A DNA stretch of 55,764 nucleotides, from positions 1 through 55,764 of the forward strand of contig JAUQPW010000022.1 of assembly GCA_030550175.1 (NCBI GenBank), in the 5' to 3' direction. The number at the start of each line of letters is the position of its first letter. The stretch's first letter is position 1. The notes under the pieces are model-generated. The model made no database searches and was not told where the DNA came from. It saw only the letters and a program-made list of their open reading frames with translations. The position numbers and the translations under genes are program-made. Source of the DNA: a bacterium (GTDB lineage Bacteria > Moduliflexota > Moduliflexia > Moduliflexales > JAUQPW01). This document shows, in pieces, positions 43,113-50,855 of the stretch.

Positions 43113-43885
43113 GATAAATTCTCCTTGGCCTCATTCCACAATCGGACGGTCTCTTCCAGAGGAGTCTCTTTCATGGTTTTACCCTGTTCGGCCACCTTTG
43201 CTTCTACATATTGAAAACGCCGGATAAACTTTCCGATAGCCTTTTGAAGGGCTTCTTCGGGGTTGATCTTCATGAACCTGGCTACGTTTACCAGAGCAAA
43301 GAGAACATCTCCCAGCTCTTCCTCCATTTTATCCGGATTCCTTTCCTGCAAAGCTTCCTTAAGTTCAGCGCCTTCCTCTCCCAGCTTATCCAGACATTGC
43401 TGGATATTTTCCCATTCAAAACTAACCCGAGCCGCTTTTTCCTGGATCCGGTGTGCCCGAAGTAAAGCCGGAAGATTTTTGGGAACCCCATCCAGCGCAG
43501 AACTCTGAGCCCCACGCTCTTTCTTCTTCATCTCCTCCCAGTTAACCAGAACCTCCTTGGAATCCTTCACCTTCACTTCTCCGAAAACATGGGGATGGCG
43601 ACGTATCATCTTTTGTTTAATCGTTTCAATCACATCGTAGATGTTAAATCCCAGTTGTTCGGCAGTAACCTGGGCATAAAAAATAATCTGGAAGAGAAGA
43701 TCTCCTAATTCCTCTTTTAGCTTTTCAGGGTTATTTTCATCTATGGCTTCCCAAACTTCATAACATTCCTCTACCAGGAAAGGTTTAAGAGTTTTGAGTG
43801 TCTGTTCTTTGTCCCATGGACAACCCTTATCGCTGCGTAAAGTCCGCATGACCTCAACCAGTTGGTCAAAATTGGAATTTTTCAT
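43109..43885 (-). CDS. mazG: Nucleoside triphosphate pyrophosphohydrolase MazG
   Basis: This 258 aa protein is full-length MazG with two tandem all-alpha NTP-PPase domains. The first (about 5-110) has LRSDKGCPWDKEQTLKTLKP and the metal-binding EECYEVWEAID..KLKEELGDLLFQI. The second (about 150-235) has HRIQEKAARVSFEW and EEGAELKEALQ..KMEEELGDVLFALVN. The E-x2-E-x12-28-E-x2-D metal motif is intact in both. It hydrolyses (d)NTPs to monophosphates in nucleotide clean-up or stringent control. The start is ATG 43885. It overlaps the CoA-transferase start by 4 bp (ATGA). Confidence 0.93.
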   Translation of the reverse strand: MKNSNFDQLVEVMRTLRSDKGCPWDKEQTLKTLKPFLVEECYEVWEAIDENNPEKLKEELGDLLFQIIFYAQVTAEQLGFNIYDVIETIKQKMIRRHPHVFGEVKVKDSKEVLVNWEEMKKKERGAQSSALDGVPKNLPALLRAHRIQEKAARVSFEWENIQQCLDKLGEEGAELKEALQERNPDKMEEELGDVLFALVNVARFMKINPEEALQKAIGKFIRRFQYVEAKVAEQGKTMKETPLEETVRLWNEAKENLS

Positions 43886-43941
43886 TTTTTCTCACTGTTC
43901 TGTTTTAGGTATGAAAGGCTCGCTTTCAACAAGATTCGACC

Positions 43942-44628
43942 TCAGTTCTTTTTATCCTCTTCTGTTATAATATCTACATCCGACCGATCCTTCTGTAAAG
44001 AGGCGCGCATCCGGAAAGCTCGTCGGGAAAACCAGAAACTACCCACAATTCCCATCAGAATCAGCAAGGCAATAAGGATCTTTCGAACCCCTGAGATTCC
44101 CTCTAAGGAGAAAAAGTCTTGATCTTCTTCCGCCACTTTTCTTTCATATTGGTTATCCAGGGTAAAGACGAATTGCCGGGTTTCTTCTCCGGACGTTATC
44201 TTGGTCAGGCTTCGATGGTTCTGAACATCTTCAAATATCTTGCAAGAGATGGTAAAACTTCCAACCTTTCGATTTTTAGGTGTAAAAATCAGGTGGAAAG
44301 TAATGGAAGGCATCCCACTTTCTGAAAGGGTTATAGAGTCTAATTTCAAAGTGTAGGGAGAGCTTCCCTGGATTTTGATCCGCTTGTTAAGATAGTCGTA
44401 TATTTCTTGCCGGTGATGCTGAAGTTCTACCTCATCGAGTTTTTGATCTCCATTATCGTCTGCAAGAACGGCATGGGTTATGAACTCGCTCAGAATGGTT
44501 CTGAGATCGTATTGGATGTGATCGGGATAGATTTTAATTTCAGAGAAACTAATGCTGTTGTTATGGGCTCCGGCTATCCCAGGTTGTAGGAACAAAATTC
44601 CAATCAGGCAAAGAATTAACTTTTTCAT
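43942..44628 (-). CDS. Exported HupE-like periplasmic domain protein with one C-terminal membrane helix
   Basis: This 228 aa protein has a signal peptide (LILCLIGILFLQPGIAGAH, mature start HNNSISFSEIKIYPD), a periplasmic domain with DDNGDQKLDEVELQHH (an EF-hand-like D-x-N-x-D loop), then FTISCKIFEDVQNHRSL and GETRQFVFTLDNQYE, and a single membrane helix (about 183-203, ILIALLILMGIVGSFWF) with a charged tail. The SCKI-EDV and GETRQF-FT blocks match the periplasmic half of the HupE/UreJ-like protein at 20822, so it is a paralogue that lacks the multi-spanning half. The start overlaps the mfnB stop by 4 bp, which means strict co-translation with a cofactor enzyme. The function is unknown. Confidence 0.6.
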   Translation of the reverse strand: MKKLILCLIGILFLQPGIAGAHNNSISFSEIKIYPDHIQYDLRTILSEFITHAVLADDNGDQKLDEVELQHHRQEIYDYLNKRIKIQGSSPYTLKLDSITLSESGMPSITFHLIFTPKNRKVGSFTISCKIFEDVQNHRSLTKITSGEETRQFVFTLDNQYERKVAEEDQDFFSLEGISGVRKILIALLILMGIVGSFWFSRRAFRMRASLQKDRSDVDIITEEDKKN

Positions 44629-45368
44629 GGGTATGTCGTTTGGGGATGGCTGGTTAAAAACTTCATTTCCAGAGTCGAACGGATCCTTTGAACTTTATCT
44701 TTGCTAACCCGCCCACGGACCCGATCTCCCTCACATACGGCCGTTCTAAGGCCTATAATATCCGCGCCCAGCTCCTGGATAAGGGGTATATCCACCTCGC
44801 GTAAAGATCCTGCCAGGGCACAGATTAAACCAGATCCATGGGCTTCCGTGACAAAATTCTCAAGCTGATATCGATTTAAATAGTAAAACAGATTATGTCC
44901 ATCTTTAATTGCCGTATCGATCATACATCCCTCAATGCCTGCCTGTGAGGAAACCAGGGGAAGAAGGAGGGGATTTAAGGCTTTAACCATAGCTGCATCG
45001 GCATAACCGGCCGCTATAACCTTAATATGGGGATTAATCATCTTGACAGCATGGCGGAGCTGTTTCAGGAGAAAAACGGCATCTTCCAGGGTACGAACCC
45101 CCATAAGTCCCACTTTCACATAGTTTACTCCACACCACGCTGCACCTGCTCCGGCTAAAGAAACTGTTCCGGGTAAATTGGGAACGTCTCCAAGGGTGGC
45201 ACTGGATTCGAGGGAAGAGGGAACTTTACTTACAATTTCTCGGATCACGTGGGGAAAATTTGCACCCAGAGAACCCTCGGATGGATTCTTAATATCGATG
45301 ATGTCTGCACCACCTTCGATGGCGTTTTCAGCCTCTTCGACATCGGTCACACTAACTAAAAGTTGCAT
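44625..45368 (-). CDS. mfnB: (5-formylfuran-3-yl)methyl phosphate synthase MfnB (DUF556)
   Basis: This 247 aa TIM-barrel enzyme condenses two glyceraldehyde-3-phosphates to the furan precursor of methanofuran. The catalytic lysines of the archaeal enzyme are all at the same numbers here: Lys27 (IIDIKNPSEGSLGA), Lys85 (NYVKVGLMG) and Lys155 (IDTAIKDG). ATLGDVPNLPGTVSLAGAGA and IIGLRTAVCEGDR are also family wording. Its presence points to methanofuran (or a bacterial methanofuran analogue) as C1 carrier beside H4MPT. A predicted promoter is at 45436-45464. It overlaps the HupE-like gene by 4 bp. Other mfn genes (mfnA, mfnC, mfnD, mfnE, mfnF) are not in the window. Confidence 0.93.
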   Translation of the reverse strand: MQLLVSVTDVEEAENAIEGGADIIDIKNPSEGSLGANFPHVIREIVSKVPSSLESSATLGDVPNLPGTVSLAGAGAAWCGVNYVKVGLMGVRTLEDAVFLLKQLRHAVKMINPHIKVIAAGYADAAMVKALNPLLLPLVSSQAGIEGCMIDTAIKDGHNLFYYLNRYQLENFVTEAHGSGLICALAGSLREVDIPLIQELGADIIGLRTAVCEGDRVRGRVSKDKVQRIRSTLEMKFLTSHPQTTYP

Positions 45369-45435
45369 CTTTGTAAATACGCGGTAGGGACTTTATCTGG
45401 ATAATATCTCTTACTGCCCTAGAGGAACGATTTCT

Positions 45436-45464
45436 TTATTAAAAAATCCAGGAACTTTTGTCAA
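45436..45464 (-). promoter_or_regulatory. Predicted mfnB operon promoter
   Basis: Minus strand: perfect TTGACA (45464-45459), 17 bp spacer, TAATAA (45441-45436). The leader is about 60 nt to the mfnB start. Confidence 0.5.
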
Positions 45465-45580
45465 GATCTGGCTCAAGCTCAAAAACTACTCCTGAAAGCC
45501 TGTATATGCCTATCCTACGGCATTCTTAACTTTCTACTTTACTTCAGGTAGGAGATTTTTTCCAGGACTATTGTAAAAGC

Positions 45581-45609
45581 TTGACGCAAGCATATCTTGT
45601 AGCTACTAT
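45581..45609 (+). promoter_or_regulatory. Predicted promoter of the plus-strand cofactor operon
   Basis: TTGACG (45581-45586), 17 bp spacer, TACTAT (45604-45609). Transcription would cross the repeat element before reaching the first gene at 46130, giving a leader of about 510 nt. Confidence 0.45.
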
Positions 45610-45770
45610 AAGCACAAAGATGAGGGAATTGTCAAATAGAAAGTTAAGGAGTCAGAAGTCAGAATAAAAACAAGGTAACTCTTCAGGCTTTTACCCCTGA
45701 CTCCTCTTTCGGGACTTCAGAAGAGGGAGCTTTCGGGGTAGGTTTTAGACCTGACCCCTCCGATTCCTAT

Positions 45771-45928
45771 ACGCGCCAGGATAAGAAGGTTAGCCCCGGC
45801 GGGGCAACCTGTTTAATAGGCCACTACGGAGCTTAAAAAATTCTGAATTCTGAATCCCCCGACTTGTATTGGGGGCTACCAACCGTTCGCCCCTGACAGG
45901 GCTTTTCAGCCTAACCTGGCGCGTATGC
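45771..45928. repeat. MITE-like element with perfect 12 bp terminal inverted repeats, copy 2
   Basis: Ends are ATACGCGCCAGG (45771-45782) and CCTGGCGCGTAT (45917-45928), a perfect 12 bp inverted repeat. The interior includes TAGCCCCGGCGGGGCAACC, CTACGGAGCTTAAAAAATTC and GGGGGCTACCAACCGTTCG, shared with the copy at 1276-1424. At 158 bp with no ORF, it fits a miniature inverted-repeat element or a folded RNA module. No obvious target-site duplication is visible. Confidence 0.78.
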
Positions 45929-46129
45929 CTTTGATTCCCTTTCCCCCAACTTGGGAGAGGGGAACGAGGGGGTGAAGGATTAGGAGGCTAGATTAGAAAA
46001 AAACCTATCCCTGAAAGAGAAGAGGGGAGGGTAAAACGAAGAGATTCCGACTTCTTCTCTTTGAGGGGGAAATTTTTTGAAGATAGACGGTACCTCGAAA
46101 AGAGATTCTGAATTCTGACTCCCGTTTTC

Positions 46130-46882
46130 ATGTCTGAGAAAGAAATTGCTTTGATCACCGGCAGTACCCGAGGGATTGGAAAAGAGATTGCTTTAAGACT
46201 GGCACAAGACGGCATCGTTCCCATATTGAATTACTGTTCCAATAAAATAACGGCTGAACAGACCCTGGAAGAAGTAAAACGTTCATCTCCTGAGACGATA
46301 GCAATCCAAGCAGATGTTTCAAAGGCAGACGAGGCAAGATATCTGGTTGAGGAAACTATCCGGCAGTTTGGGCATCTGGATATTCTGATTAACAATGTAG
46401 GGCCTTACTTGATTCGATCCCTTTTTGATACCACCGATGAGGAATGGCATCGTATGATCGATGGTAATTTAAGTAGTGCTTTTTATTGTACGAAACATGC
46501 CCTGCGAAGTATGAGAACCCGTCGAAACGGGCGCATTATCAACATCGGAGCGTTAAATGCCGAGGTTCCTACGGCTATAGGCGTCTTCGAGGCCCCTGCC
46601 TATTATATTGCTAAAACCGGCTTGATGATGATGACAAAGTATCTGGCCCGCTCTGAAGGAAAATTTAACATCCGGGTTAATGCCATTAATCCCGGCTTTA
46701 TCGAAACCGAAGAATACGCCCGCTTTTCAGAAGAGAATAAAGAGAAATGGAAAAAATTAATTCCACTGGGATACCTGGGTGCACCCGGCGATATTGCCGA
46801 GCTCGTTAGCTTTCTCATCTCAGAGAAGGCAAGATATATTACCGGTGCAATTATTCATGTACATGGAGGGATGTGGGTTTAG
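46130..46882 (+). CDS. SDR-family oxidoreductase
   Basis: This is a 250 aa classical short-chain dehydrogenase. The cofactor motif is TGSTRGIGKEIA (about 11-22), NNVG follows near residue 89, the catalytic Tyr-x3-Lys is in APAYYIAKTGLMM, and the C-terminal part is GYLGAPGDIAELVSFLISE. The wording is FabG-like. As first gene of the cofactor operon it could reduce a pterin intermediate, as FolM/PTR1-type SDRs do in folate and biopterin pathways; this is inference from position. The start is ATG 46130. The SDR stop is followed by a short inverted motif before the next gene. Confidence 0.8.
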   Translation: MSEKEIALITGSTRGIGKEIALRLAQDGIVPILNYCSNKITAEQTLEEVKRSSPETIAIQADVSKADEARYLVEETIRQFGHLDILINNVGPYLIRSLFDTTDEEWHRMIDGNLSSAFYCTKHALRSMRTRRNGRIINIGALNAEVPTAIGVFEAPAYYIAKTGLMMMTKYLARSEGKFNIRVNAINPGFIETEEYARFSEENKEKWKKLIPLGYLGAPGDIAELVSFLISEKARYITGAIIHVHGGMWV

Positions 46883-46935
46883 AGGTTAGAAGGTTAGAAG
46901 CCTCCTTGCTCTAACTTCTGACTTCTGACCTCATC
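46883..46935. repeat. Short inverted motif in the SDR / DHPS-like gap
   Basis: AGGTTAGAAGGTTAGAAGCC faces TCTAACTTCTGACTTCTGAC around a TCCTTGC centre. This is an imperfect hairpin of the same TAACTTCTGAC family seen at 17389-17417 and 45650-45666. Confidence 0.55.
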
Positions 46936-46940
46936 AGGGA

Positions 46941-48269
46941 ATGAAAATTTTATTCGTCACAGGTAAACTGGCCGAGAAGGCTCTGAGGGAGACCTTAGCA
47001 GAGATGAAGCCGGACTTTGAGTATGAAGTGGCCGTGTTAAAAATTAGTGTAGCCGCTTTGATGACGACACCCTTTATTATCCGGAACTTGAAGGGAGTTC
47101 AGTGTGACCAGATCCTCCTCTCAGGAATGTGTGTGGTAGATATAAAGGCTATTGAAGAAGCCCTGGGAGTCAAGGTCGAGAAGGGTCCCAAAGATTTAAA
47201 GGATATTCCGGATTTTTTTGGTTTTAAAAAGAAGAAAGCAGGCTATGGAGAATATAAACTGAAGATTCTGGCCGAAATCAATGATGCTCCTTTGCTAAGT
47301 ACCGAACAGATTTTAGCCCTGGCCCATTACTATAAAAAAAGTGGTGCAGATATTATTGACGTGGGATGTACACCCGATGTAGAATTCCCAGGTATCGGAG
47401 AGGTGATTACCCTTCTAAAACAAGAAGGTTTCACCGTGAGTGTCGATACCTTCAATAAAAAAGAGATCATGGCCGCTAATAAAGCCGGTGTGGATTACCT
47501 GCTGAGTATTAATTCCCAAAATATGGACATAGCCTCAGAGTTAAACTGTATTCCGGTGGTTATACCCGATTTTGGGGCAGGTCTTGAATCCTTAGATCTT
47601 AATATAGAGCAGTTAGAAAAAAAAGGTGTTAAAAACTATATCATCGATCCTATCTTGAATCCCATCAATTTTGGCCTGGCAGAGTCTTTTTATCGCTACT
47701 ACGTGGTTCGTCAGAAATATCCTTCCACCGAGATGCTCATGGGTTTAGGTAATATTACTGAGTTGACCGATGCCGATAGTACCGGAATCAATGCACTTTG
47801 TGTAGGATTTATGACCGAATTGAATATCAACTATGTCCTGACAACCGAAGTAGCCAACTGGGCCCAGGGTTCTGTTCGGGAGATAGATAAAGCCAGAAGA
47901 CTTATGTACTATACCTATAAGAATAACAGGCTTCCCAAAGACCTCGATGATAGCCTCTTGACCATTAAGGATCGAAAAACAGATTACCTTTCAGAAGCAG
48001 AAATGCTGGAAATGCAAAGCCTTATCAAGGATCGAAATTTCAGGATTTTTATTGATGGGCAATACATCTATGTCTTTAATGCCACAACCTTTATCAAAGA
48101 TACCAATATCCAGAGAATCTTCTCCCAACTGGACATCCGGGGAGATCCTTCCCATGCTTTTTATCTGGGTCAGGAACTTATGAAGGCCAAGATTGCTTTG
48201 AAGCTGCACAAGAAATTTATTCAAGAGGAAGAACTACGATGGGGATATTTAAATGAAGATGAGGTTTAG
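46941..48269 (+). CDS. Dihydropteroate synthase-like protein for H4MPT biosynthesis
   Basis: This 442 aa protein has three parts. An N-terminal DUF6513-type domain (about 1-95: MKILFVTGKLAEKALRETLA, QILLSGMCVVDIKAIEEAL) is followed by a DHPS TIM-barrel (about 110-345: KILAEINDAPLLSTEQILAL, SGADIIDVGCTPDVEFPG, VSVDTFNKKEIMAANKAGV, YIIDPILNPINFGLAES). The last is a C-terminal DUF4346-like domain (about 365-435: FRIFIDGQYIYVFNATTF). This architecture belongs to the dihydropteroate-synthase-related family of methanogens and H4MPT-using bacteria, proposed to act in methanopterin synthesis. Canonical FolP is encoded separately at 53000. The stop TAG shares its last G with the GTG of the next frame. 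Confidence 0.88.
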   Translation: MKILFVTGKLAEKALRETLAEMKPDFEYEVAVLKISVAALMTTPFIIRNLKGVQCDQILLSGMCVVDIKAIEEALGVKVEKGPKDLKDIPDFFGFKKKKAGYGEYKLKILAEINDAPLLSTEQILALAHYYKKSGADIIDVGCTPDVEFPGIGEVITLLKQEGFTVSVDTFNKKEIMAANKAGVDYLLSINSQNMDIASELNCIPVVIPDFGAGLESLDLNIEQLEKKGVKNYIIDPILNPINFGLAESFYRYYVVRQKYPSTEMLMGLGNITELTDADSTGINALCVGFMTELNINYVLTTEVANWAQGSVREIDKARRLMYYTYKNNRLPKDLDDSLLTIKDRKTDYLSEAEMLEMQSLIKDRNFRIFIDGQYIYVFNATTFIKDTNIQRIFSQLDIRGDPSHAFYLGQELMKAKIALKLHKKFIQEEELRWGYLNEDEV

Positions 48270-48277
48270 TGGTTTTT

Positions 48278-48631
48278 ATGGAAGATAAAATTATCATTAA
48301 AGAATTACTTTACAAAGGTCGGGTGGGAGTCTCGGATTCTGAGAGATCCCGAAAGCAAAAGTTGCTGATTGATCTGGAAATCTACGGAGATTTTAGTGCG
48401 GCGGCTCGCGAAGACGATGTCAAGAAAACTATCAGTTACTCCGAGGTTTATCGAAGTGTCATGGCTTTTCTGGAGAATAGAGAATTCCACCTTATTGAAA
48501 CCGTTGCAGAAGAAATAGCCCATTTTATTTTAACTAAGTATCCAACGAAAAAAGTCTTAATTCGGGTTAAGAAGTTTGTGCTTAAAAATGCAAATTATGT
48601 AGGGGTGGAAATTGTCCGAACTTCTCCGTAG
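48278..48631 (+). CDS. folB: Dihydroneopterin aldolase family protein (FolB-like)
   Basis: The start is placed at ATG 48278 (117 aa), because the family begins with MEDKIIIKELLYKGRVGV; a GTG three codons earlier (48269) overlaps the previous stop and would be coupled. FolB/FolX features are GVSDSERSRKQKLLIDLEIY, ISYSEVYRSVMAFLENREFH, LIETVAEEIAHFIL (with the conserved Glu) and VLIRVKKFVLKNANYVGVEI. It would cleave 7,8-dihydroneopterin to 6-hydroxymethyl-dihydropterin, the shared precursor of folate and H4MPT. The next gene starts 75 bp later. The archaeal MptD is unrelated, so this route uses the bacterial enzyme. Confidence 0.87.
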   Translation: MEDKIIIKELLYKGRVGVSDSERSRKQKLLIDLEIYGDFSAAAREDDVKKTISYSEVYRSVMAFLENREFHLIETVAEEIAHFILTKYPTKKVLIRVKKFVLKNANYVGVEIVRTSP

Positions 48632-48706
48632 ATCTACAGGTGGGACCTGAGCGGGGCGTAATAAGATCCGAAGTGGACCCTTGCTCATTCCCTACTTCCC
48701 ACGGTT

Positions 48707-49687
48707 TTGTATTCTTTGGGTGTTGATTACGGCACGAAATCCTGGAAAGTAGCTCTCCTTGAAGGGGAAAAAGTTAAAGACCTTCAGGAATTTGAGGATA
48801 GCTTACAGGTTTTATCCTATCTGGATGAGACGGTCGCCAGATACCCGTCACTTCCCATAGTTCTTCCTTCGGGGTTCGGTATTCCCCTTAAGAAAGTCCA
48901 GGAGATTCAGGAACAAGATATTTTTGAGATGACCCTCAAAAAAGGAGAGCCTCAGGAATTGGGATTGGGTAGATTTTTAGAAACCCTCAAAACGAGGAAT
49001 ATCCGGGCTTATTGTATCCCCGCCGTTAAACTTCTTCCTTCCATTCCTGTATATCGTAAAATCAACAAGATCGACCTGGGAACTTCGGATAAACTCTGTT
49101 CCATTGCTTTTGTTGAGAAAACATTGCTGGAAAATGCTTCCTTCGACGAGTCTTCTTCCAGGAGCACGGGCTTTCAGGGTATGAATTTCCTAATGTTGGA
49201 AGTAGGATATGCCTTTACCTGTTTACTCGTGGTGAAGGACGGTCAGATTATCGATGCCCTGGGTGGGACGGCGGGTTGTATGGGGCCCAAAAGTCGTGGA
49301 AGTATCGATGGGGAACTGGCATATCTTTATAACTTTACTACCAAGGCCCAGATTTACAGTGGAGGATTCCTGGATCTCGAAGAGAAATTCCCCGGGTATG
49401 GGGAGAAAGCATTCTGGGAAAGCCTGGAAAAGGAACTCCTGGCCTTTATTCATTTCTATCACATGGATTCTATTCTTTTAACGGGAAGAAATAAACTATG
49501 GGTCCAGGAAAAACTGGGACATCGTTATCCTACCCGGATATTACAAAGTGATAAAGAAGGTTTTGAATCGGCCATAGGAGCTGCCATTATAGCCAATGGG
49601 ATCGAAGGCGGTATATTTGAAAATATCGTGACCCATTTGGGTATCAAGGAAGCCCATGAACATGTACTAGACTGGATTTACTGTTAA
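48707..49687 (+). CDS. DUF1464-family ASKHA kinase-like protein
   Basis: This 326 aa protein starts at TTG 48707, since no ATG is near and the fold begins at MYSLGVDYGTKSWKVALLEG. Phosphate-1 of the actin/kinase fold is GVDYGTKSWKVALL. Other landmarks are LPSGFGIPL, FLMLEVGYAFTCLLVVKDGQ, a Gly-rich stretch LGGTAGCMGPKSRGSIDGEL and ILLTGRNKLWVQEKL. It fits the DUF1464 group (COG2441, called predicted butyrate kinase), found mainly in archaea. The substrate is unproven. Between FolB-like and nucleotidyltransferase genes of a methanopterin operon it may phosphorylate a cofactor intermediate. The weak start (no SD) suggests low expression. Confidence 0.72.
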   Translation: MYSLGVDYGTKSWKVALLEGEKVKDLQEFEDSLQVLSYLDETVARYPSLPIVLPSGFGIPLKKVQEIQEQDIFEMTLKKGEPQELGLGRFLETLKTRNIRAYCIPAVKLLPSIPVYRKINKIDLGTSDKLCSIAFVEKTLLENASFDESSSRSTGFQGMNFLMLEVGYAFTCLLVVKDGQIIDALGGTAGCMGPKSRGSIDGELAYLYNFTTKAQIYSGGFLDLEEKFPGYGEKAFWESLEKELLAFIHFYHMDSILLTGRNKLWVQEKLGHRYPTRILQSDKEGFESAIGAAIIANGIEGGIFENIVTHLGIKEAHEHVLDWIYC

Positions 49688-49727
49688 CCGTGAACAGGGA
49701 ATCATTATTTTGCTTAAGGTTTAGGAT

Positions 49728-50855
49728 ATGCCTATGATATCGGCTCGGGAAGGCGATTTTATAGAGACCGTGGAACATCTTATCTTTGATGTCAAGGGGT
49801 TCGTCCATCCCAAAACCCATGTGATCGCCTTTCTTCGCTACTTCCCCGATCCAGAAGGGACTCGCCTTCGAAACGGAGTTCGTTATAAAAAGGTCTATGC
49901 ATTGAACGATCGCTATCGGGTATTAAAGGAGAAATTTCCCCACTATCTTTATCAGGATCAACGGATCCGAGATACCGTTCTTCAAGCCGTTCCTCACCGG
50001 CGTATATGGAAAATATATCGACCTCAAGAATACCTGTGGGAGGTTATGAATGGAGAACCTGCAATTTCTCGATTCCATCGAGAAATTCTAAGGAGTTTCG
50101 TCGGGATCCTCCAGGAGGCATCCCAAATCCCTCTTACGGCCCTGGGTATCTCAGGTTCCTTTCTTGTTGGACTGGTTACACCCCGATCGGACCTTGATTT
50201 GATTGTTTATGGTTCTCACCAGGGTCTTAAGGTCTACGAAGGCATGGCGAGGCTTTTTCAAAATCCGGATAGTCCCATACGTCCTTATCGACCGGAGGAG
50301 TTGAAACAATTGTGGGAATTTCGATCCCAAGATACTGCCCTTTCCTTTGAAGAATTCGTAAAGTTTGAGCAGCGGAAGCGACTTCAGGGTAAGTTTGAAA
50401 TAGGGAAAGTATGTAAAGATATTCCTTCTGACCAACAAACTCTTGATTTCTATATTCGATTGTTAAAAGATAGGGATGAGATCACGGAAAGGTATGAAGA
50501 TTACGTGTATACTCCTGTGGGAACGACCTGGGTTGAAGGCATTGTTCAAAGCGATGAGGAAGCGCTGTTTACACCCTGTCGCTATCCCCTCGTCGTTCGT
50601 CGTGCTCGGTGGATAGAAAGGAAACCGTTTCCACTTTCCGATACCTTTTCTCCTTCATTTTTTAGTTTTCAAAGGGACCTGGATTCTCTTCGAGAACTGA
50701 TTTCTTACCGGGGTCGGTTCTGCGGAGCCCGTAAAGGAGAGATCGTTCAGGCCCAGGGGACCCTGGAATGGGTCGAAGATATACGGGGAGATTCTTACTT
50801 TCGCCTGGTAGTAGGAAATAACCGATCAGATTTTTTGAAGATTTGTGATTACTGA
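49728..50855 (+). CDS. Predicted nucleotidyltransferase (archaeal-type, cofactor cluster)
   Basis: This 375 aa protein starts at ATG 49728. The minimal nucleotidyltransferase signature ALGISGSFLVGLVTPRSDLD (G-S-x8-R-S-D-L-D-L) lies near residue 142-162, with the Asp pair to bind metal. An N-terminal domain rich in KGFVHPKTHVIAFLRYFPD resembles a DUF-type archaeal fold, and a C-terminal beta-rich region (about 270-375) follows. It matches by memory an archaeal predicted-nucleotidyltransferase group (COG1665-like) that co-occurs with methanopterin genes. It may attach a nucleotide in the side-chain pathway; this is inference. It overlaps the DUF447 gene by 11 bp. Confidence 0.65.
   Translation: MPMISAREGDFIETVEHLIFDVKGFVHPKTHVIAFLRYFPDPEGTRLRNGVRYKKVYALNDRYRVLKEKFPHYLYQDQRIRDTVLQAVPHRRIWKIYRPQEYLWEVMNGEPAISRFHREILRSFVGILQEASQIPLTALGISGSFLVGLVTPRSDLDLIVYGSHQGLKVYEGMARLFQNPDSPIRPYRPEELKQLWEFRSQDTALSFEEFVKFEQRKRLQGKFEIGKVCKDIPSDQQTLDFYIRLLKDRDEITERYEDYVYTPVGTTWVEGIVQSDEEALFTPCRYPLVVRRARWIERKPFPLSDTFSPSFFSFQRDLDSLRELISYRGRFCGARKGEIVQAQGTLEWVEDIRGDSYFRLVVGNNRSDFLKICDY

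Larger units (their letters stand above)
45369..46129. other. Divergent regulatory and repeat region between mfnB and the H4MPT operon
   Basis: This 761 bp gap is the largest in the window. It holds two promoters facing outward (45436-45464 minus, 45581-45609 plus), short GTCAGAAGTCAGAAT-type motifs (45650-45735), the MITE-like element (45771-45928), and a G/C-rich CCCTTTCCCCCAACTTGGGA / GAGGGGGTGAAGG segment (about 45938-45980). No gene is supported in it. Confidence 0.65.

Noticed and set aside
45988..46224. 78-codon minus-strand frame before the SDR gene
   Set aside because: It overlaps the SDR start and a repeat-rich leader, and shows no family features.
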